Positions 36,170-45,086 of a stretch of DNA of 59,893 bases are shown here, one piece after another. The notes beneath the pieces are model-generated. The model was not told the DNA's origin. It did not search any database and was given only the letters and a program-made list of their open reading frames with translations. Where the stretch lies: assembly GCA_022340565.1 (NCBI GenBank), contig JAJDNR010000052.1:1-59893 (forward strand), in the 5' to 3' direction. Within the stretch, counting starts at the first letter, position 1. Every line of letters begins with the position of its first letter. This stretch comes from Desulfofustis sp. GTDB lineage: Bacteria > Desulfobacterota > Desulfobulbia > Desulfobulbales > Desulfocapsaceae. Position numbers and translations under genes: made by a program.

Positions 36170-37219
36170 TCAGCAGAACAGGGTCAGGTAGGCGCGCAGC
36201 AGCAGATTGTTCTTGCCCAGCCCCGCCCGTCTCGACATGATCGAGTTGACCACCTCACGCTCAGAGGCGATGATCCGGTTGCCGAACTCCCGGTCTGTCA
36301 GACGGACAGAGCCACCCTGGCGCTGATCGCGTCTGCACACGGTTCTCAACCCAGAAAATGCCTGAAAAATGCCAGACATGTAGGCGATAAATTGTCTTTT
36401 CTTAACAACAAAAAGCAACCAGAAAAGCTGATAGATCAGCAGAGCTGGCAGAAATCTGAAAAACATCGTCCAGGAGTAGTTCTTGCAGATCACGTAGAGA
36501 TTGTTCCTGGTCGTCAACCTGACCGTCACCTCGTTTATCTTGGATCCGGTGGTGGCGCTGCCGATATGGTAGACCACTGCCTCGGGAAGGTAACAGCAGT
36601 TGAAGCCGGCGCGCACTGCCCGCATGTTCAGGTCAACATCCTCGAGATAGGCAAAGAAATGCTCGTCGAACCAGCCGATCGTTTCAAACAGACTCCGGTG
36701 ATACAGCGCCGCCCCGCCGCAGGCACCAAAGACCTGTTTCTTGCAATTGTAGGGCTCGTCATCAGGCTCGAGCGTGCCCAGCCGGTAGCCGACTCCGCCG
36801 CGCAATACCCCGTCTCCGGCCCCGTCCAGAAGCGAGCGATCATGAAACGAGACCATTTTCAGGGCGAACAGTTTGTAATCCGGTTCGGCGGACACCTCCC
36901 GCATCAGCAGGTCCAAACAGTCCGGAGCCATCTCTGTATCGTTGTTCAACAGCAGTACCCAGTCGTTGTTCCCGGTTCTGATCCCTTCGTTTACGGCGGC
37001 GCTGAATCCCCTGTTTTCCGGAAATTCGACAACATGAACGTCGGGAAAACAGGTCCTGACAAAATCGACGGAACCATCGCCCGAGCCGTTGTCGACCATG
37101 ATGATCCTGGCACGAGGGTAATGTTGAGCGACCAGCGACGGCAGGCAGATTTCAAGCATCTGCCTGCCGTTCCAGTTCGGTATGACGATATCGATTCCGT
37201 GAAAACGCATATCGATCAT
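36170..37219 (-). CDS. GT2 glycosyltransferase with membrane-associated C-terminus
   Basis: A 349-residue family 2 enzyme. DIVIPNWNGRQMLEICLPSL, MVDNGSGDGSVDFV and ENRGFSAAVNEGI form the donor site; LLLNNDTEM carries the metal-binding acids and FFAYLEDVDLNMRAVRAGF the catalytic region. A hydrophobic stretch near residues 258-278 (FFRFLPALLIYQLFWLLFVV) suggests membrane attachment. Its ATG overlaps the stop of the upstream DPM-synthase-like gene by one base, so the two are translationally coupled. Confidence 0.9.
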   Translation of the reverse strand: MIDMRFHGIDIVIPNWNGRQMLEICLPSLVAQHYPRARIIMVDNGSGDGSVDFVRTCFPDVHVVEFPENRGFSAAVNEGIRTGNNDWVLLLNNDTEMAPDCLDLLMREVSAEPDYKLFALKMVSFHDRSLLDGAGDGVLRGGVGYRLGTLEPDDEPYNCKKQVFGACGGAALYHRSLFETIGWFDEHFFAYLEDVDLNMRAVRAGFNCCYLPEAVVYHIGSATTGSKINEVTVRLTTRNNLYVICKNYSWTMFFRFLPALLIYQLFWLLFVVKKRQFIAYMSGIFQAFSGLRTVCRRDQRQGGSVRLTDREFGNRIIASEREVVNSIMSRRAGLGKNNLLLRAYLTLFC

Positions 37220-38187
37220 CAGCCCTGTCGCTCAGCGCGATTCGATCCGACTCCGTATGTCTCCCTGACGAAATAGACGGGTTTCTCCTGGGTCTCGTGA
37301 TAAGTGCGTGCCTGCAGTTCGGCAATGAGGCCGATCGACACGAATTGAATACCGATAAAGATCAGCAAAATGGCGAGCAGCAGCAGGGGTCGGTCGGACA
37401 GAGGGATGTCGAAGAACTGGCGCTGAAGGGTCATGATCAGCGCGATGATGAACCCGACACTGCCTGAGATAAATCCGAGCAGCCCGAAGATCTGGATCGG
37501 ACGGGTCGCATAGCTGAGCAGGAACTTGACGGTTATCAGGTCGAGGATCACTCTGATGGTTCTCGAAATGCCGTATTTGGAGGTTCCGAAGCGCCGGGGC
37601 CGATGATTTACCTTGATCTCCGTGAACGAAATCCCCATGCCGCTGGCGATCGCCGGGATGAACCGGTGCATTTCCCCATAGAGGCGGATGTTCTTGATCA
37701 CTTCGCGGCGAAACGCCTTCAGGGTGCAACCGTAGTCATGCAGGGCCACGCCGGTGGTCCAGGAGATGATTTTATTGGCAATCATGGAGGGAAGTTTGCG
37801 GTTGATGAATGCATCCTGTCGGTTATGCCGCCAGCCGGTAACCACGTCGTACCCCTCGTCGATCTTTTCGATAAAGCGGGGGATGTCGTGGGGATCATTC
37901 TGGAGGTCGGCGTCCATGGTGATGATCACGTCTCCACTGGCATAATCGAATCCTGCCGACATCGCCGCCGTCTGTCCGAAGTTTCTGCGAAACCGGATCA
38001 CCCCGATATGAGAATCCTCGTTGTGGAGCGTAATCAGTATCGAAAGTGTCCTGTCGGAGCTGCCGTCATCGACGAACAGGACCTCATACTCATAGCCCGT
38101 GGCGCGCATGACCTCGCTGAGTTCGTCGTAGAGAAGCCTGATGTTCTCCTCTTCATTATAGGTCGGGACGACCACCGAAATTTTCAC
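37219..38187 (-). CDS. Polyprenyl-phosphate glycosyltransferase (DPM-synthase/GtrB-like)
   Basis: A 322-residue enzyme that would transfer a sugar from its nucleotide to polyprenyl phosphate at the inner face of the membrane. The start ISVVVPTYNEEENIRLLYDEL, FVDDGSSD, RNFGQTAAMSAGFDYASGDVIITMDADLQNDP (read in parts) and VTGWRHNRQD are typical of the DPM1/ArnC/GtrB group. Two C-terminal hydrophobic hairpins follow near residues 235-260 and 268-292 (IFGLLGFISGSVGFIIALI, LLLLAILLIFIGIQFV). First GT of the cluster; followed with one-base overlap by another GT2. Confidence 0.92.
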   Translation of the reverse strand: MKISVVVPTYNEEENIRLLYDELSEVMRATGYEYEVLFVDDGSSDRTLSILITLHNEDSHIGVIRFRRNFGQTAAMSAGFDYASGDVIITMDADLQNDPHDIPRFIEKIDEGYDVVTGWRHNRQDAFINRKLPSMIANKIISWTTGVALHDYGCTLKAFRREVIKNIRLYGEMHRFIPAIASGMGISFTEIKVNHRPRRFGTSKYGISRTIRVILDLITVKFLLSYATRPIQIFGLLGFISGSVGFIIALIMTLQRQFFDIPLSDRPLLLLAILLIFIGIQFVSIGLIAELQARTYHETQEKPVYFVRETYGVGSNRAERQG

Positions 38188-38243
38188 AGAACCTCCTCGG
38201 ATGATTCCTCATTAGTGTGCATGCCCGCTGCGGTTGTATCGAA

Positions 38244-39215
38244 TCATCGATTCTGAACCGTTGCATCTGCTTGTTTTCCCGCCCACAATTTATACAAAAA
38301 AAACAATCCGCCGATCAAGGAATAACAGATGGATATGGTCATGAAGCAGAGCGCCAGCGACCTGGTTTGCAGATCCCCCATTCCGACCTGGGTGAAGAAA
38401 TAGACATACCCGTAGTCCCTCACGCCGATTCCGTAGATTGATATGGGCAGGGCCTCCATGACCATGATGACCGGCACGAAAGCGCTGAAGTAGTAAAACG
38501 GCGTGTCCGCGCCCAGGGATCTGGCCATCAGGTATACGATCATGATTGCCAGGATCTGAAACAGAAACGACAGGGTCATGACCCTGCCCAGCAAGCCCCT
38601 CCTTCTGCCGTAATTTTCAAAGGATATAAATAGCTTATTGATGAGGCGATTAAGCGTATCAAAACGATTGAGACGGGTGAAATTCATGAATTTTCCGACC
38701 TGTTCCTTGCTTACCATAACAAAAACGATGCAAAAAAATATCAGGAGCAGCAGCGATGGAATGACCACAAAGCGGGCCGTCCCGAATATCATCGAGACGA
38801 CGATTGATGAGATCAGGCTCAACGTCACCATCGCCACAAACCCCGACAGCCGGTCAGCGAATACCGAGGCCGCAGACCTGACAGCCTGTTTGCTCTGCCT
38901 GGCGATGTCATAGATGCGGTAGCTGTCGCCGCCGATGCTCGACGGCAAAAAGAGATTACAAAAGGTCCCGCTCAAATAGGAGACGGTCAGGTTCCACAGC
39001 GGCAGCTCTACGTCATCGGCCCGCAGGAAGAGCTGCCATTTCCTGGCGCTGATGACCGTGTTGAAAAAGAGCAGACCTGCAATCGGCAGCAGATACCGCA
39101 GGTCTATGCTGAACAGCAGATCCCCGATCTGATCGAGCGGTGTTTTCCGGTAGATGAAGATGATCAGCGAAATACTGACCGCCAGTTTTACAAAAATGAG
39201 ATAGCGTTTACGCAT
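38244..39215 (-). CDS. AglD/UPF0104-type integral membrane protein (LPG synthase TM fold)
   Basis: A 323-residue membrane protein with about eight helices of the lysylphosphatidylglycerol-synthase transmembrane (UPF0104/AglD) family. Typical segments: RKYLIFVKLAVSISLIIFIY-like start, LSYLSGTFCNLFLPSSIGGDSYRIYDIA (read in parts; LPSSIGGD is the hallmark), ASVFADRLSGF, and ALPISIYGIGVRDYGYVYFF. Such proteins occur in polysaccharide and lipid-sugar loci and may act as flippases or regulators; the reaction is unknown. ATG 39215 is preferred to a TTG at 39236 that would overlap the acyltransferase by 20 bases. Confidence 0.87.
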   Translation of the reverse strand: MRKRYLIFVKLAVSISLIIFIYRKTPLDQIGDLLFSIDLRYLLPIAGLLFFNTVISARKWQLFLRADDVELPLWNLTVSYLSGTFCNLFLPSSIGGDSYRIYDIARQSKQAVRSAASVFADRLSGFVAMVTLSLISSIVVSMIFGTARFVVIPSLLLLIFFCIVFVMVSKEQVGKFMNFTRLNRFDTLNRLINKLFISFENYGRRRGLLGRVMTLSFLFQILAIMIVYLMARSLGADTPFYYFSAFVPVIMVMEALPISIYGIGVRDYGYVYFFTQVGMGDLQTRSLALCFMTISICYSLIGGLFFLYKLWAGKQADATVQNR

Positions 39216-39216
39216 A

Positions 39217-39948
39217 TCAGGCGCGTTCTCTGACAACCCGGGCTGGAATCCCCATACACACCGAATACGGAGGCACCGAGCGGCTGATCACGGCACCGGC
39301 GCCGGCCACACTGCCCTGGCCGATGGTGACCCCGCCCAGTACACTGACATTGGCCCCGAGCCAGACGTTGTTCTCCACGGTCACCCCGCCGTCATCGAGT
39401 ATCGGGCTGGTACGGATCAACGCATGGCGGTCGCTGACGTCGTAGTTGCCCCCGCCGATGACCAGACAGCGCTGGCCGATCACGCAATCGTCGCCGATGG
39501 CTACCGCATTCCCGCTGGTGGATTGGACGATGGTCTGGGCATTGATCCCGACGTCCCTGCCAATCGTTATCGAACCGTTCTTGCAGGAAATCATCACCTG
39601 ATTGGAGAGTATCGTGTTATCCCCGATTCTGATCGACGCACCATCGCCTGAGCTGCGGCCGTCGAGCACACAGTGTTCGCTGATCACAACCGAGGCGCCG
39701 ACAGCGATCTTGCAGGGCTGGCGAACCACCACGCCGAACCCGAACACGCTGCCCTTTCCGCAGCTGCGAAACATTCTCGGCCAGAACAGTCTTCTGAGCA
39801 TCATACCGGGAGCGCCGGGAACAAGCGTGAACAGCTGGCAGAACTCGTAGTAGAGCAAGGATGAGAGCGAACGGCTGCCGACCATGACCTGTCGATACCG
39901 GTCCAGCGCCGAGCCTTTGCCGGTTACCGCTTGGTGGGTTTTTTCCAT
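39217..39948 (-). CDS. Hexapeptide-repeat acyltransferase
   Basis: A 243-residue left-handed beta-helix protein. From about residue 85 onward the repeats of the [LIV]-G-x4 type are clear (IRIGDNTILSNQVMI, ITIGRDVGINAQTIV, VAIGDDCVIGQRCLV, VTVENNVWLGANVSV, VTIGQGSVAGAGAVI). The family ending VPPYSVCMGIPARVVRERA follows. It would acetylate a sugar using acetyl-CoA, decorating the polysaccharide made by the neighbouring GT genes. Acceptor not known. Its end nearly abuts the UPF0104 gene. Confidence 0.9.
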   Translation of the reverse strand: MEKTHQAVTGKGSALDRYRQVMVGSRSLSSLLYYEFCQLFTLVPGAPGMMLRRLFWPRMFRSCGKGSVFGFGVVVRQPCKIAVGASVVISEHCVLDGRSSGDGASIRIGDNTILSNQVMISCKNGSITIGRDVGINAQTIVQSTSGNAVAIGDDCVIGQRCLVIGGGNYDVSDRHALIRTSPILDDGGVTVENNVWLGANVSVLGGVTIGQGSVAGAGAVISRSVPPYSVCMGIPARVVRERA

Positions 39949-39976
39949 GGGATGTCAGATTCCTTCTTCTGTTAAT

Positions 39977-40009
39977 GAAAAAACCGGTCATGATCAGACC
40001 GGTTTTTCC
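39977..40009 (-). terminator. Bidirectional-looking intrinsic terminator after the GDSL hydrolase gene
   Basis: ACCGGTC (39983-39989) pairs with GACCGGT (39997-40003) around the seven-base loop ATGATCA, extended by A and T runs. Read on the minus strand the stem is followed by TTTTTTC. It sits 23 bases after the stop at 40032 and separates the hydrolase from the acyltransferase gene. The flanking A-run would also give a T-run on the plus strand. Confidence 0.85.
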
Positions 40010-40031
40010 ATGCGTGGCTCCCTTCTTGCCC

Positions 40032-41009
40032 TCAAACACTGGACAGGTGCTTATGTTTTTTCTTCGACACGAGGAACAGCACCGGAATAATCAGCCCGAT
40101 CATCAGCACATATCCGTAACCCTTGACCATCAGATAGGCTAAGCCCACCAGGGGCAGTAGGAAGATTCGCGCTGCAGCCTTGACGCTTTGGTGAGCTCTG
40201 ATGAAGTCGGCAGCCGGCGGCGAATAAGCATAGTAAAGTTCTACAAATTTCCGGCCGGCTGCATTGGTGAGCAGATAGGTGTCACGAAATTCTCTGAGCA
40301 GCGCTACCTGCGGTTCGAGGATCGACCCGTATGCGGCGGTGGCGATGAAGCACCCCCCGCCACCGCCGCCGCTGTCGCCGCTGGCGGATCCGCAGGGAAT
40401 GAAATTGAAGAACTGTTGGGCGACCACCTTCTGCCCGGCAGGACTCAGGTGCAGACCGTCGATGTTGTAGGACGCCCAGTTCGGCCCAGCCAGGGCTGAG
40501 TAATTGTCGACATAGGCCACCGATCTGGCGGCAGCCTGCTGCTGAATCTGGGGATTGATCACTTCAGGGATGGGCAGGTATTCGGATCCGCTCTCCGTAT
40601 TGGGCGTGATCGCGGACACCTTCGGGATCGCGCCGGCGGCGATCGCCTTGTCCATCATCCTGGCGAGGTCAGACACGATGACGTCACCGGAAACGCCGCT
40701 GCGCGCATCGTTGGCGCCTTCCATGATGAGAATGTAGTGCGGGCGGTGCTCGGCGATTACGTCATCGATCCGGGACACGCCTTGGGCGGTGAGTTCGCCG
40801 GGATTGCCTTCATTGATGACCGTCGAATTGCAATTGTTTGCATCGAGCAACTGTTGCAGGTAATACGAGTACGGGGTCGAGCGGTAGCCGGCAGTGATGG
40901 AGTCTCCGAACGCCACGATCCGGATTTTCTCGGCAGGCAGCTCCGCAGCCTGGCAATATGATGCCACAAGCAGCAACGATATTCCAGCAATCAAGATCTG
41001 TCTTTTCAT
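40032..41009 (-). CDS. Secreted SGNH/GDSL hydrolase with CFI-box C-terminal anchor
   Basis: A 325-residue exported lipase/esterase-type hydrolase. Signal peptide [21 protein letters not shown], then the catalytic-serine block [17 protein letters not shown], block III GANDAR, and the Asp-His pair in [11 protein letters not shown]. After a GDSGGGGGG linker (about residue 217) comes [10 protein letters not shown], the hallmark of the CFI-box C-terminal domain found on many exported proteins. An amphipathic helix follows, then a membrane helix ([15 protein letters not shown]) and the basic tail KKKHKH. Likely held in the membrane with the hydrolase outside. Substrate may be an acyl or acetyl group on polysaccharide. 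AAGGAA precedes the ATG. Ends at a strong terminator. Confidence 0.9.
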   Translation of the reverse strand: MKRQILIAGISLLLVASYCQAAELPAEKIRIVAFGDSITAGYRSTPYSYYLQQLLDANNCNSTVINEGNPGELTAQGVSRIDDVIAEHRPHYILIMEGANDARSGVSGDVIVSDLARMMDKAIAAGAIPKVSAITPNTESGSEYLPIPEVINPQIQQQAAARSVAYVDNYSALAGPNWASYNIDGLHLSPAGQKVVAQQFFNFIPCGSASGDSGGGGGGCFIATAAYGSILEPQVALLREFRDTYLLTNAAGRKFVELYYAYSPPAADFIRAHQSVKAAARIFLLPLVGLAYLMVKGYGYVLMIGLIIPVLFLVSKKKHKHLSSV

Positions 41010-41056
41010 TCCCTATTCCTTTCAACTCTCATGCTCAGAACATCGAGCATTCTCTT

Positions 41057-41806
41057 TCAGTATACTCGGACAAACACCATCGAGGTGTTGTTTACGAACG
41101 CCGGCAGTTCCAGCGTTTCGCTATGAGATTCAACGGGTTCGCTGTTTTCGCTGACTTCCGGCTCAGACCATTGTTCACCCGAAAATCTGCTCGTCAGGGT
41201 AAGCAGTGCGCCATTTTGCAGCGATTGCCAGGTCACTTCTGGATTTCCTGAATCTTCCAGTCCTACCTCCGGTAAAATATCGGGAACATCATTGGGGGCG
41301 TGCGGCATAGCCGGTTCAGACCACGAGTTCTTGTCTTTGAACGCAACATAAATATCGTCTACACCGCCGTCATTGGCTGACCACGCCACCCAGACGGTAT
41401 CTTCTTTGTCGATGACCACGGACGGAGAAATGTTCGTTTTCATCCTATCCGCGAGCGTCGTGCTCTCCCGCCAGGTGCCATCCCTGCCGGACGTGTAACG
41501 CAGTTCCATTCTCCCGTTACTGTATGCCGTCCAGAACAGCCAGCGAGTTCCGGTGCTGTCCCGGTCGATGACCGGGTACATGTTGTCGTAATAATCATCG
41601 GTGATCCGGACCGGCTCAGCCCACACCCCGTTGAGCCTGTGGGCATAATAAATCTCCATGCGCTGCCCGTCGGAGGTCGACCAGACCAGATCGACTTCCC
41701 GACCTTCGAGCGGCTGGGATTGGGCTCCGACCACGAGCACCGCGAGAGCCCAGGCACCCGCCAGCAGTAAGGGGAGCGCTGCCTTTCTAATCAGACGTTT
41801 TTTCAT
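41057..41806 (-). CDS. Secreted beta-propeller-like protein (sialidase-type repeats)
   Basis: A 249-residue exported protein: basic start MKKRLIRKAALP, hydrophobic core to GAQS, then a beta-rich body. Repeats of about 50-55 residues carry an aromatic pattern of the sialidase/propeller type: YPVIDRDSTGTRWLFWTAY, PSVVIDKEDTVWVAWSAND, PEVGLEDSGNPEVTWQSL, each followed by a strand and a W-x-EP turn (VWAEPVRI, SWSEPAMP, QWSEPEVS). No catalytic residues or Asp-box (SxDxGxTW) are clear, so this is probably a binding or structural propeller with four blades or an incomplete one. It lies 47 bases upstream of the GDSL hydrolase gene, same strand. Confidence 0.8.
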   Translation of the reverse strand: MKKRLIRKAALPLLLAGAWALAVLVVGAQSQPLEGREVDLVWSTSDGQRMEIYYAHRLNGVWAEPVRITDDYYDNMYPVIDRDSTGTRWLFWTAYSNGRMELRYTSGRDGTWRESTTLADRMKTNISPSVVIDKEDTVWVAWSANDGGVDDIYVAFKDKNSWSEPAMPHAPNDVPDILPEVGLEDSGNPEVTWQSLQNGALLTLTSRFSGEQWSEPEVSENSEPVESHSETLELPAFVNNTSMVFVRVY

Positions 41807-42241
41807 GATCTTCTCTATAAGTTATAGAAACACAGGTCAAATCACAGAAATAACTGTGATGACTCGGAATCATCGAGATTTCGATACCTGATATCAACCC
41901 GGTGACTATACTACCAGCCATGTTCTTTTTCAACCGGTCTTGAGTATTTAGGCTACTTTGAAACATAAGGATTTTGGTTCGAAATCAAGATGGGCAAGAT
42001 ATTTTTCTGCGCAACCCAGCGTTTGGACCAAGAGACAATGTTCAAAATAGTCTTTATTATTACAGCTAAACTAATTGATTTCACGACCAATAATAAGATC
42101 AGTCCAAAGATTGGCCAGATTTTTTTAAACAGAGGCGCCAATGTTGCGCTCTGCTTTTTGGAGCACCCGATACTGCTGGTGCGTCATTCCACATTCTGCT
42201 ATAGTGCCTTTCCTGGTCGTATAACGGTACCGTAAAGACTA
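41807..42241. other. AT-rich intergenic region before the LPS genes
   Basis: A 435-base gap, clearly richer in A and T than the flanking genes (for example TCTTTATTATTACAGCTAAA near 42052). On the minus strand a 62-codon TTG-started frame (41953-42141) would encode a hydrophobic helix, IFGLILLLVVKSISLAVII, but lacks a good ribosome site. Near the right end TATAGT (42200-42205) could serve as a -10 for the acyltransferase gene. Nothing else recognisable. Confidence 0.5.
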
Positions 42242-42271
42242 TTGGAGAAACAACCGCAGCGTACGGCGGCA

Positions 42272-43204
42272 ATGATTAAATACTGGCTGGAATACATCGG
42301 TTTACGACTGGCGGTTCTGATCGTCAACCTGCTGCCGCTGCGTGTCATCAACGGTTTGACGGCAACACTTGGATGGCTTGTCTGGGTGTTTGTGCCGTTC
42401 CGGCTGCCGGTGGCCTATTTCAATATTTCAACCGTCTTCCCGAAAAAATCACATCACCAGCGACTGCAGATAGTCAGAAAGGCCTACTATCATTTTCTTC
42501 ACGCCGCCGGTCTCATCCTGGTGATTCACCGGAAGCAGATGGCACACATGATCGCAGAAGCCGAAATACACGGCAGCGAGCTGCTCGACCGCGCATTGAG
42601 CGAGGAAAAGGGCGTAATCCTCACGACCTATCATGGTTGCTGGTTCGAAGCATATTTTGCGTGGTTCAGCAAAGGAGACAGACCGACCAGTCTGATCTAT
42701 CAGCAACAGAGCAACCCGTTGTGCGACGCCTTCTTCGTCAGACAGCGGCGGCGCTACGGAACCAGCCTCGAACACCTCCACAGCCTCGAGAAACTGCAGG
42801 TCTACCAGCAGGCCCTTGAAGAGAACCGGCTGCTGATAATCAGCCTCGACCAGAACTACACGGACAACGGCACGTTGGCAACCCTGTTCGGCAGGCAGTT
42901 CGTCTGCGCCCGCGGGACATCGCTGCTGCATCTGAAGACCGGGGCACCGGTCATGACCAGTGTCTATTATGTGAAAGACGGAAGGCTGCACATCGATTTC
43001 GAACGGGTCGACCTGCCCGAGTACCAAGCTGTTACAGACGAAAACATTCAGGAAATCACCAATCTGAGCATCAGAAACTACGAAAAGACCATACGGGCCT
43101 ATCCGGAACAGTGGTTCAGTTTGTTCCATAGACTTTGGAAAAAACAGGGATACGAGCCCCGCATACGAAGATCGCTCAGAGACATTTTCCCGTCTTCCCA
43201 TTAA
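42272..43204 (+). CDS. Lipid A late acyltransferase-like protein (LpxL/HtrB family)
   Basis: A 310-residue inner-membrane acyltransferase that would add a secondary acyl chain to lipid A. After the start IKYWLEYIGLRLAVLIVNLLPL (membrane helix, read in part), the catalytic HX4(D/E) box appears as YHGCWFE (near residue 122). Later SLDQNY, FGRQFVCARGTSLLHLKTGAPV and YPEQWFSLFHRLWK match the family. The acid is Glu rather than the commoner Asp. ATG 42272 is chosen by family alignment; a TTG at 42242 is the other option, and GGAGAAA lies in between. Followed by msbA and the O-antigen ligase on the same strand, which supports a role in LPS. Confidence 0.92.
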   Translation: MIKYWLEYIGLRLAVLIVNLLPLRVINGLTATLGWLVWVFVPFRLPVAYFNISTVFPKKSHHQRLQIVRKAYYHFLHAAGLILVIHRKQMAHMIAEAEIHGSELLDRALSEEKGVILTTYHGCWFEAYFAWFSKGDRPTSLIYQQQSNPLCDAFFVRQRRRYGTSLEHLHSLEKLQVYQQALEENRLLIISLDQNYTDNGTLATLFGRQFVCARGTSLLHLKTGAPVMTSVYYVKDGRLHIDFERVDLPEYQAVTDENIQEITNLSIRNYEKTIRAYPEQWFSLFHRLWKKQGYEPRIRRSLRDIFPSSH

Positions 43205-43308
43205 GCCTTTGTTATTTACCCGGCTCTGGTGTAGAACACGACTGACGGTACATTCCCGTCTGTCCTGCAGGCTCTGAGATCAAATTCTGGTAACACGCGA
43301 TTCTGTCA

Positions 43309-45036
43309 ATGACCAACAAAGAAATTCTGTTGAGAATATATCAAGCCCTGAAACCCTATCGTTCCAGGCTCATCGTGTCGATGTTCGCGATGGCGGGCGT
43401 AGCCCTTTGCACCGGTGCTCAAACCTACATGGTGAAGGATCTGCTCGACAAGATCTTCATCGAAAAAAATGAATTTTATCTTTACTCTCTGACCATTATC
43501 ATCGTCTTCGTGTTCGCAGTCAAAGGCGTATTCTACTACGCGTATCATTACCTGCTCGAAAACGTCGGTCTTGCGGTAATCAAGGATTACCGTTCAAAGA
43601 TATTCAGACATATCCATATTCAGCCGCTCTCCTTTTTCCATGCGTATCCCACCGGAACCCTCATTTCCCGCGTGATTTCGGACGTCACGCTGATGCAGCA
43701 GGCGGTATCGGGCGCGCTGGTCGGGGTGCTGCGGGACTTTTTCTCGGTAATCGTACTGATGGGGGTCGTTTTTTACCTCAACTGGAAACTCGCCCTGTTC
43801 TGTTTCCTGGTGCTTCCCGTCGCCGCCTTTCCGATCGTACGATTCAGCAAGGTGTTCCGTAGACTCAGCGTCAGGGCCCAGGAGGAGACCGCTCAGGTGT
43901 CCAACATGCTCTACGAGACGATCACCGGCAACAGGATTGTCAAAGCGTTCAATATGGAGGAACACGAAAACAAACGCTACAACAGCCAGTTGGATACGCT
44001 TTTCAACATAACGGTTCAGGATGCGAAATTTCGCTGCCTGCAGCATCCCCTGATGGAATTCATCGGCGGTGTCGCCATCGCGATGTTTATCTGGTTCGGC
44101 GGCAAACTCGTGATCGACAGCGCGATGACCCCCGGTGAGTTCTTTGCGCTGATGACCTCGCTGATCGTCGCCTACGATCCGGTAAAACGCATCGGCAAAG
44201 TCAATTCCACGGTTCAGCAAGGAATTGCCGCCGCCACCAGGGTCTTCGCCCTGCTCGACATCGAGCCGGAAATCTCCGATGAACCCGGCGCGGTTGCCCT
44301 CCCCCCCTTTACGGAGTCAATCGTATTCAACAAGGTCAATTTCAACTACGAAGATGACACCCAGGCACTGACCGCCGTCAGTCTCCGGGTGCCGGCCGGA
44401 CAGACCCTGGCGATCGTCGGTCACAGCGGCGGCGGCAAGACCACGCTGACCAATCTCATACCGCGCTTCCTCGAGGTCTCTTCGGGAACCATCGAGATAG
44501 ACGGACACGACATCAGAAGCGTGACCATGCAGTCTCTCAGGGACCAGATCGCGATGGTCACCCAGCAGACCATCCTGTTCAACGACACGGTGCGAAACAA
44601 CATCGCTTACGGCAGTTTCGACTGCACCGATGAACAGCTTGAAAAAGCCGCAGAAGCCGCTCATGCGCTGAATTTCATCAATGATCTTCCCAAGGGGTTC
44701 GACACCATCATCGGGGAAGGGGGAGCGAGATTGTCCGGCGGTGAGCGCCAGCGCATCTCGATTGCCCGCGCACTGCTGAAAAACGCGCCGATCCTGATTC
44801 TCGACGAAGCAACGTCGGCACTCGACACGGAATCGGAACGGGAGGTGCAGAGTGCGCTCGAGAATCTGATGAAAAACAGGACCACCTTCGTCATCGCCCA
44901 CCGGCTCTCGACGATAAAAAACGCCGACCGGATCATCGTGATCAAGAACGGGCGCATCGTTGAAGACGGCTCCCATGACAATCTGCTGGAACTCCGCGGT
45001 GAATACGAACAACTCTATACGATGCAGTACAACTGA
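43309..45036 (+). CDS. msbA: Lipid A/phospholipid export ABC protein MsbA
   Basis: Half-size ABC exporter, 575 aa, that flips lipid A-core across the inner membrane as a homodimer. Six transmembrane helices occupy residues 20-310, with MsbA-like SFFHAYPTGTLISRVISDV in the coupling region. The ATPase domain has Walker A GHSGGGKTTL (near 371-380), Q-loop MVTQQTILFNDTV, signature LSGGERQRISIARAL, Walker B ILILDEATSALD and the H-loop in IAHRLST. The order acyltransferase, MsbA, ligase supports lipid A over a drug substrate. No clear Shine-Dalgarno before ATG 43309. Confidence 0.94.
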   Translation: MTNKEILLRIYQALKPYRSRLIVSMFAMAGVALCTGAQTYMVKDLLDKIFIEKNEFYLYSLTIIIVFVFAVKGVFYYAYHYLLENVGLAVIKDYRSKIFRHIHIQPLSFFHAYPTGTLISRVISDVTLMQQAVSGALVGVLRDFFSVIVLMGVVFYLNWKLALFCFLVLPVAAFPIVRFSKVFRRLSVRAQEETAQVSNMLYETITGNRIVKAFNMEEHENKRYNSQLDTLFNITVQDAKFRCLQHPLMEFIGGVAIAMFIWFGGKLVIDSAMTPGEFFALMTSLIVAYDPVKRIGKVNSTVQQGIAAATRVFALLDIEPEISDEPGAVALPPFTESIVFNKVNFNYEDDTQALTAVSLRVPAGQTLAIVGHSGGGKTTLTNLIPRFLEVSSGTIEIDGHDIRSVTMQSLRDQIAMVTQQTILFNDTVRNNIAYGSFDCTDEQLEKAAEAAHALNFINDLPKGFDTIIGEGGARLSGGERQRISIARALLKNAPILILDEATSALDTESEREVQSALENLMKNRTTFVIAHRLSTIKNADRIIVIKNGRIVEDGSHDNLLELRGEYEQLYTMQYN

Positions 45037-45086
45037 TACGTCGATGATGCATCGCCCCCCATCAGCGGGCGCAACAGGTCGCTACG

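Noticed and set aside
36152-37276. Long plus-strand frame opposite a GT2 gene
   Set aside because: Antisense shadow of a well-supported glycosyltransferase; the translation has no recognisable motif.
42632-42655. Glu instead of Asp in the acyltransferase HX4D box
   Set aside because: HX4(D/E) is accepted variation in this acyltransferase family, so it does not signal loss of function.
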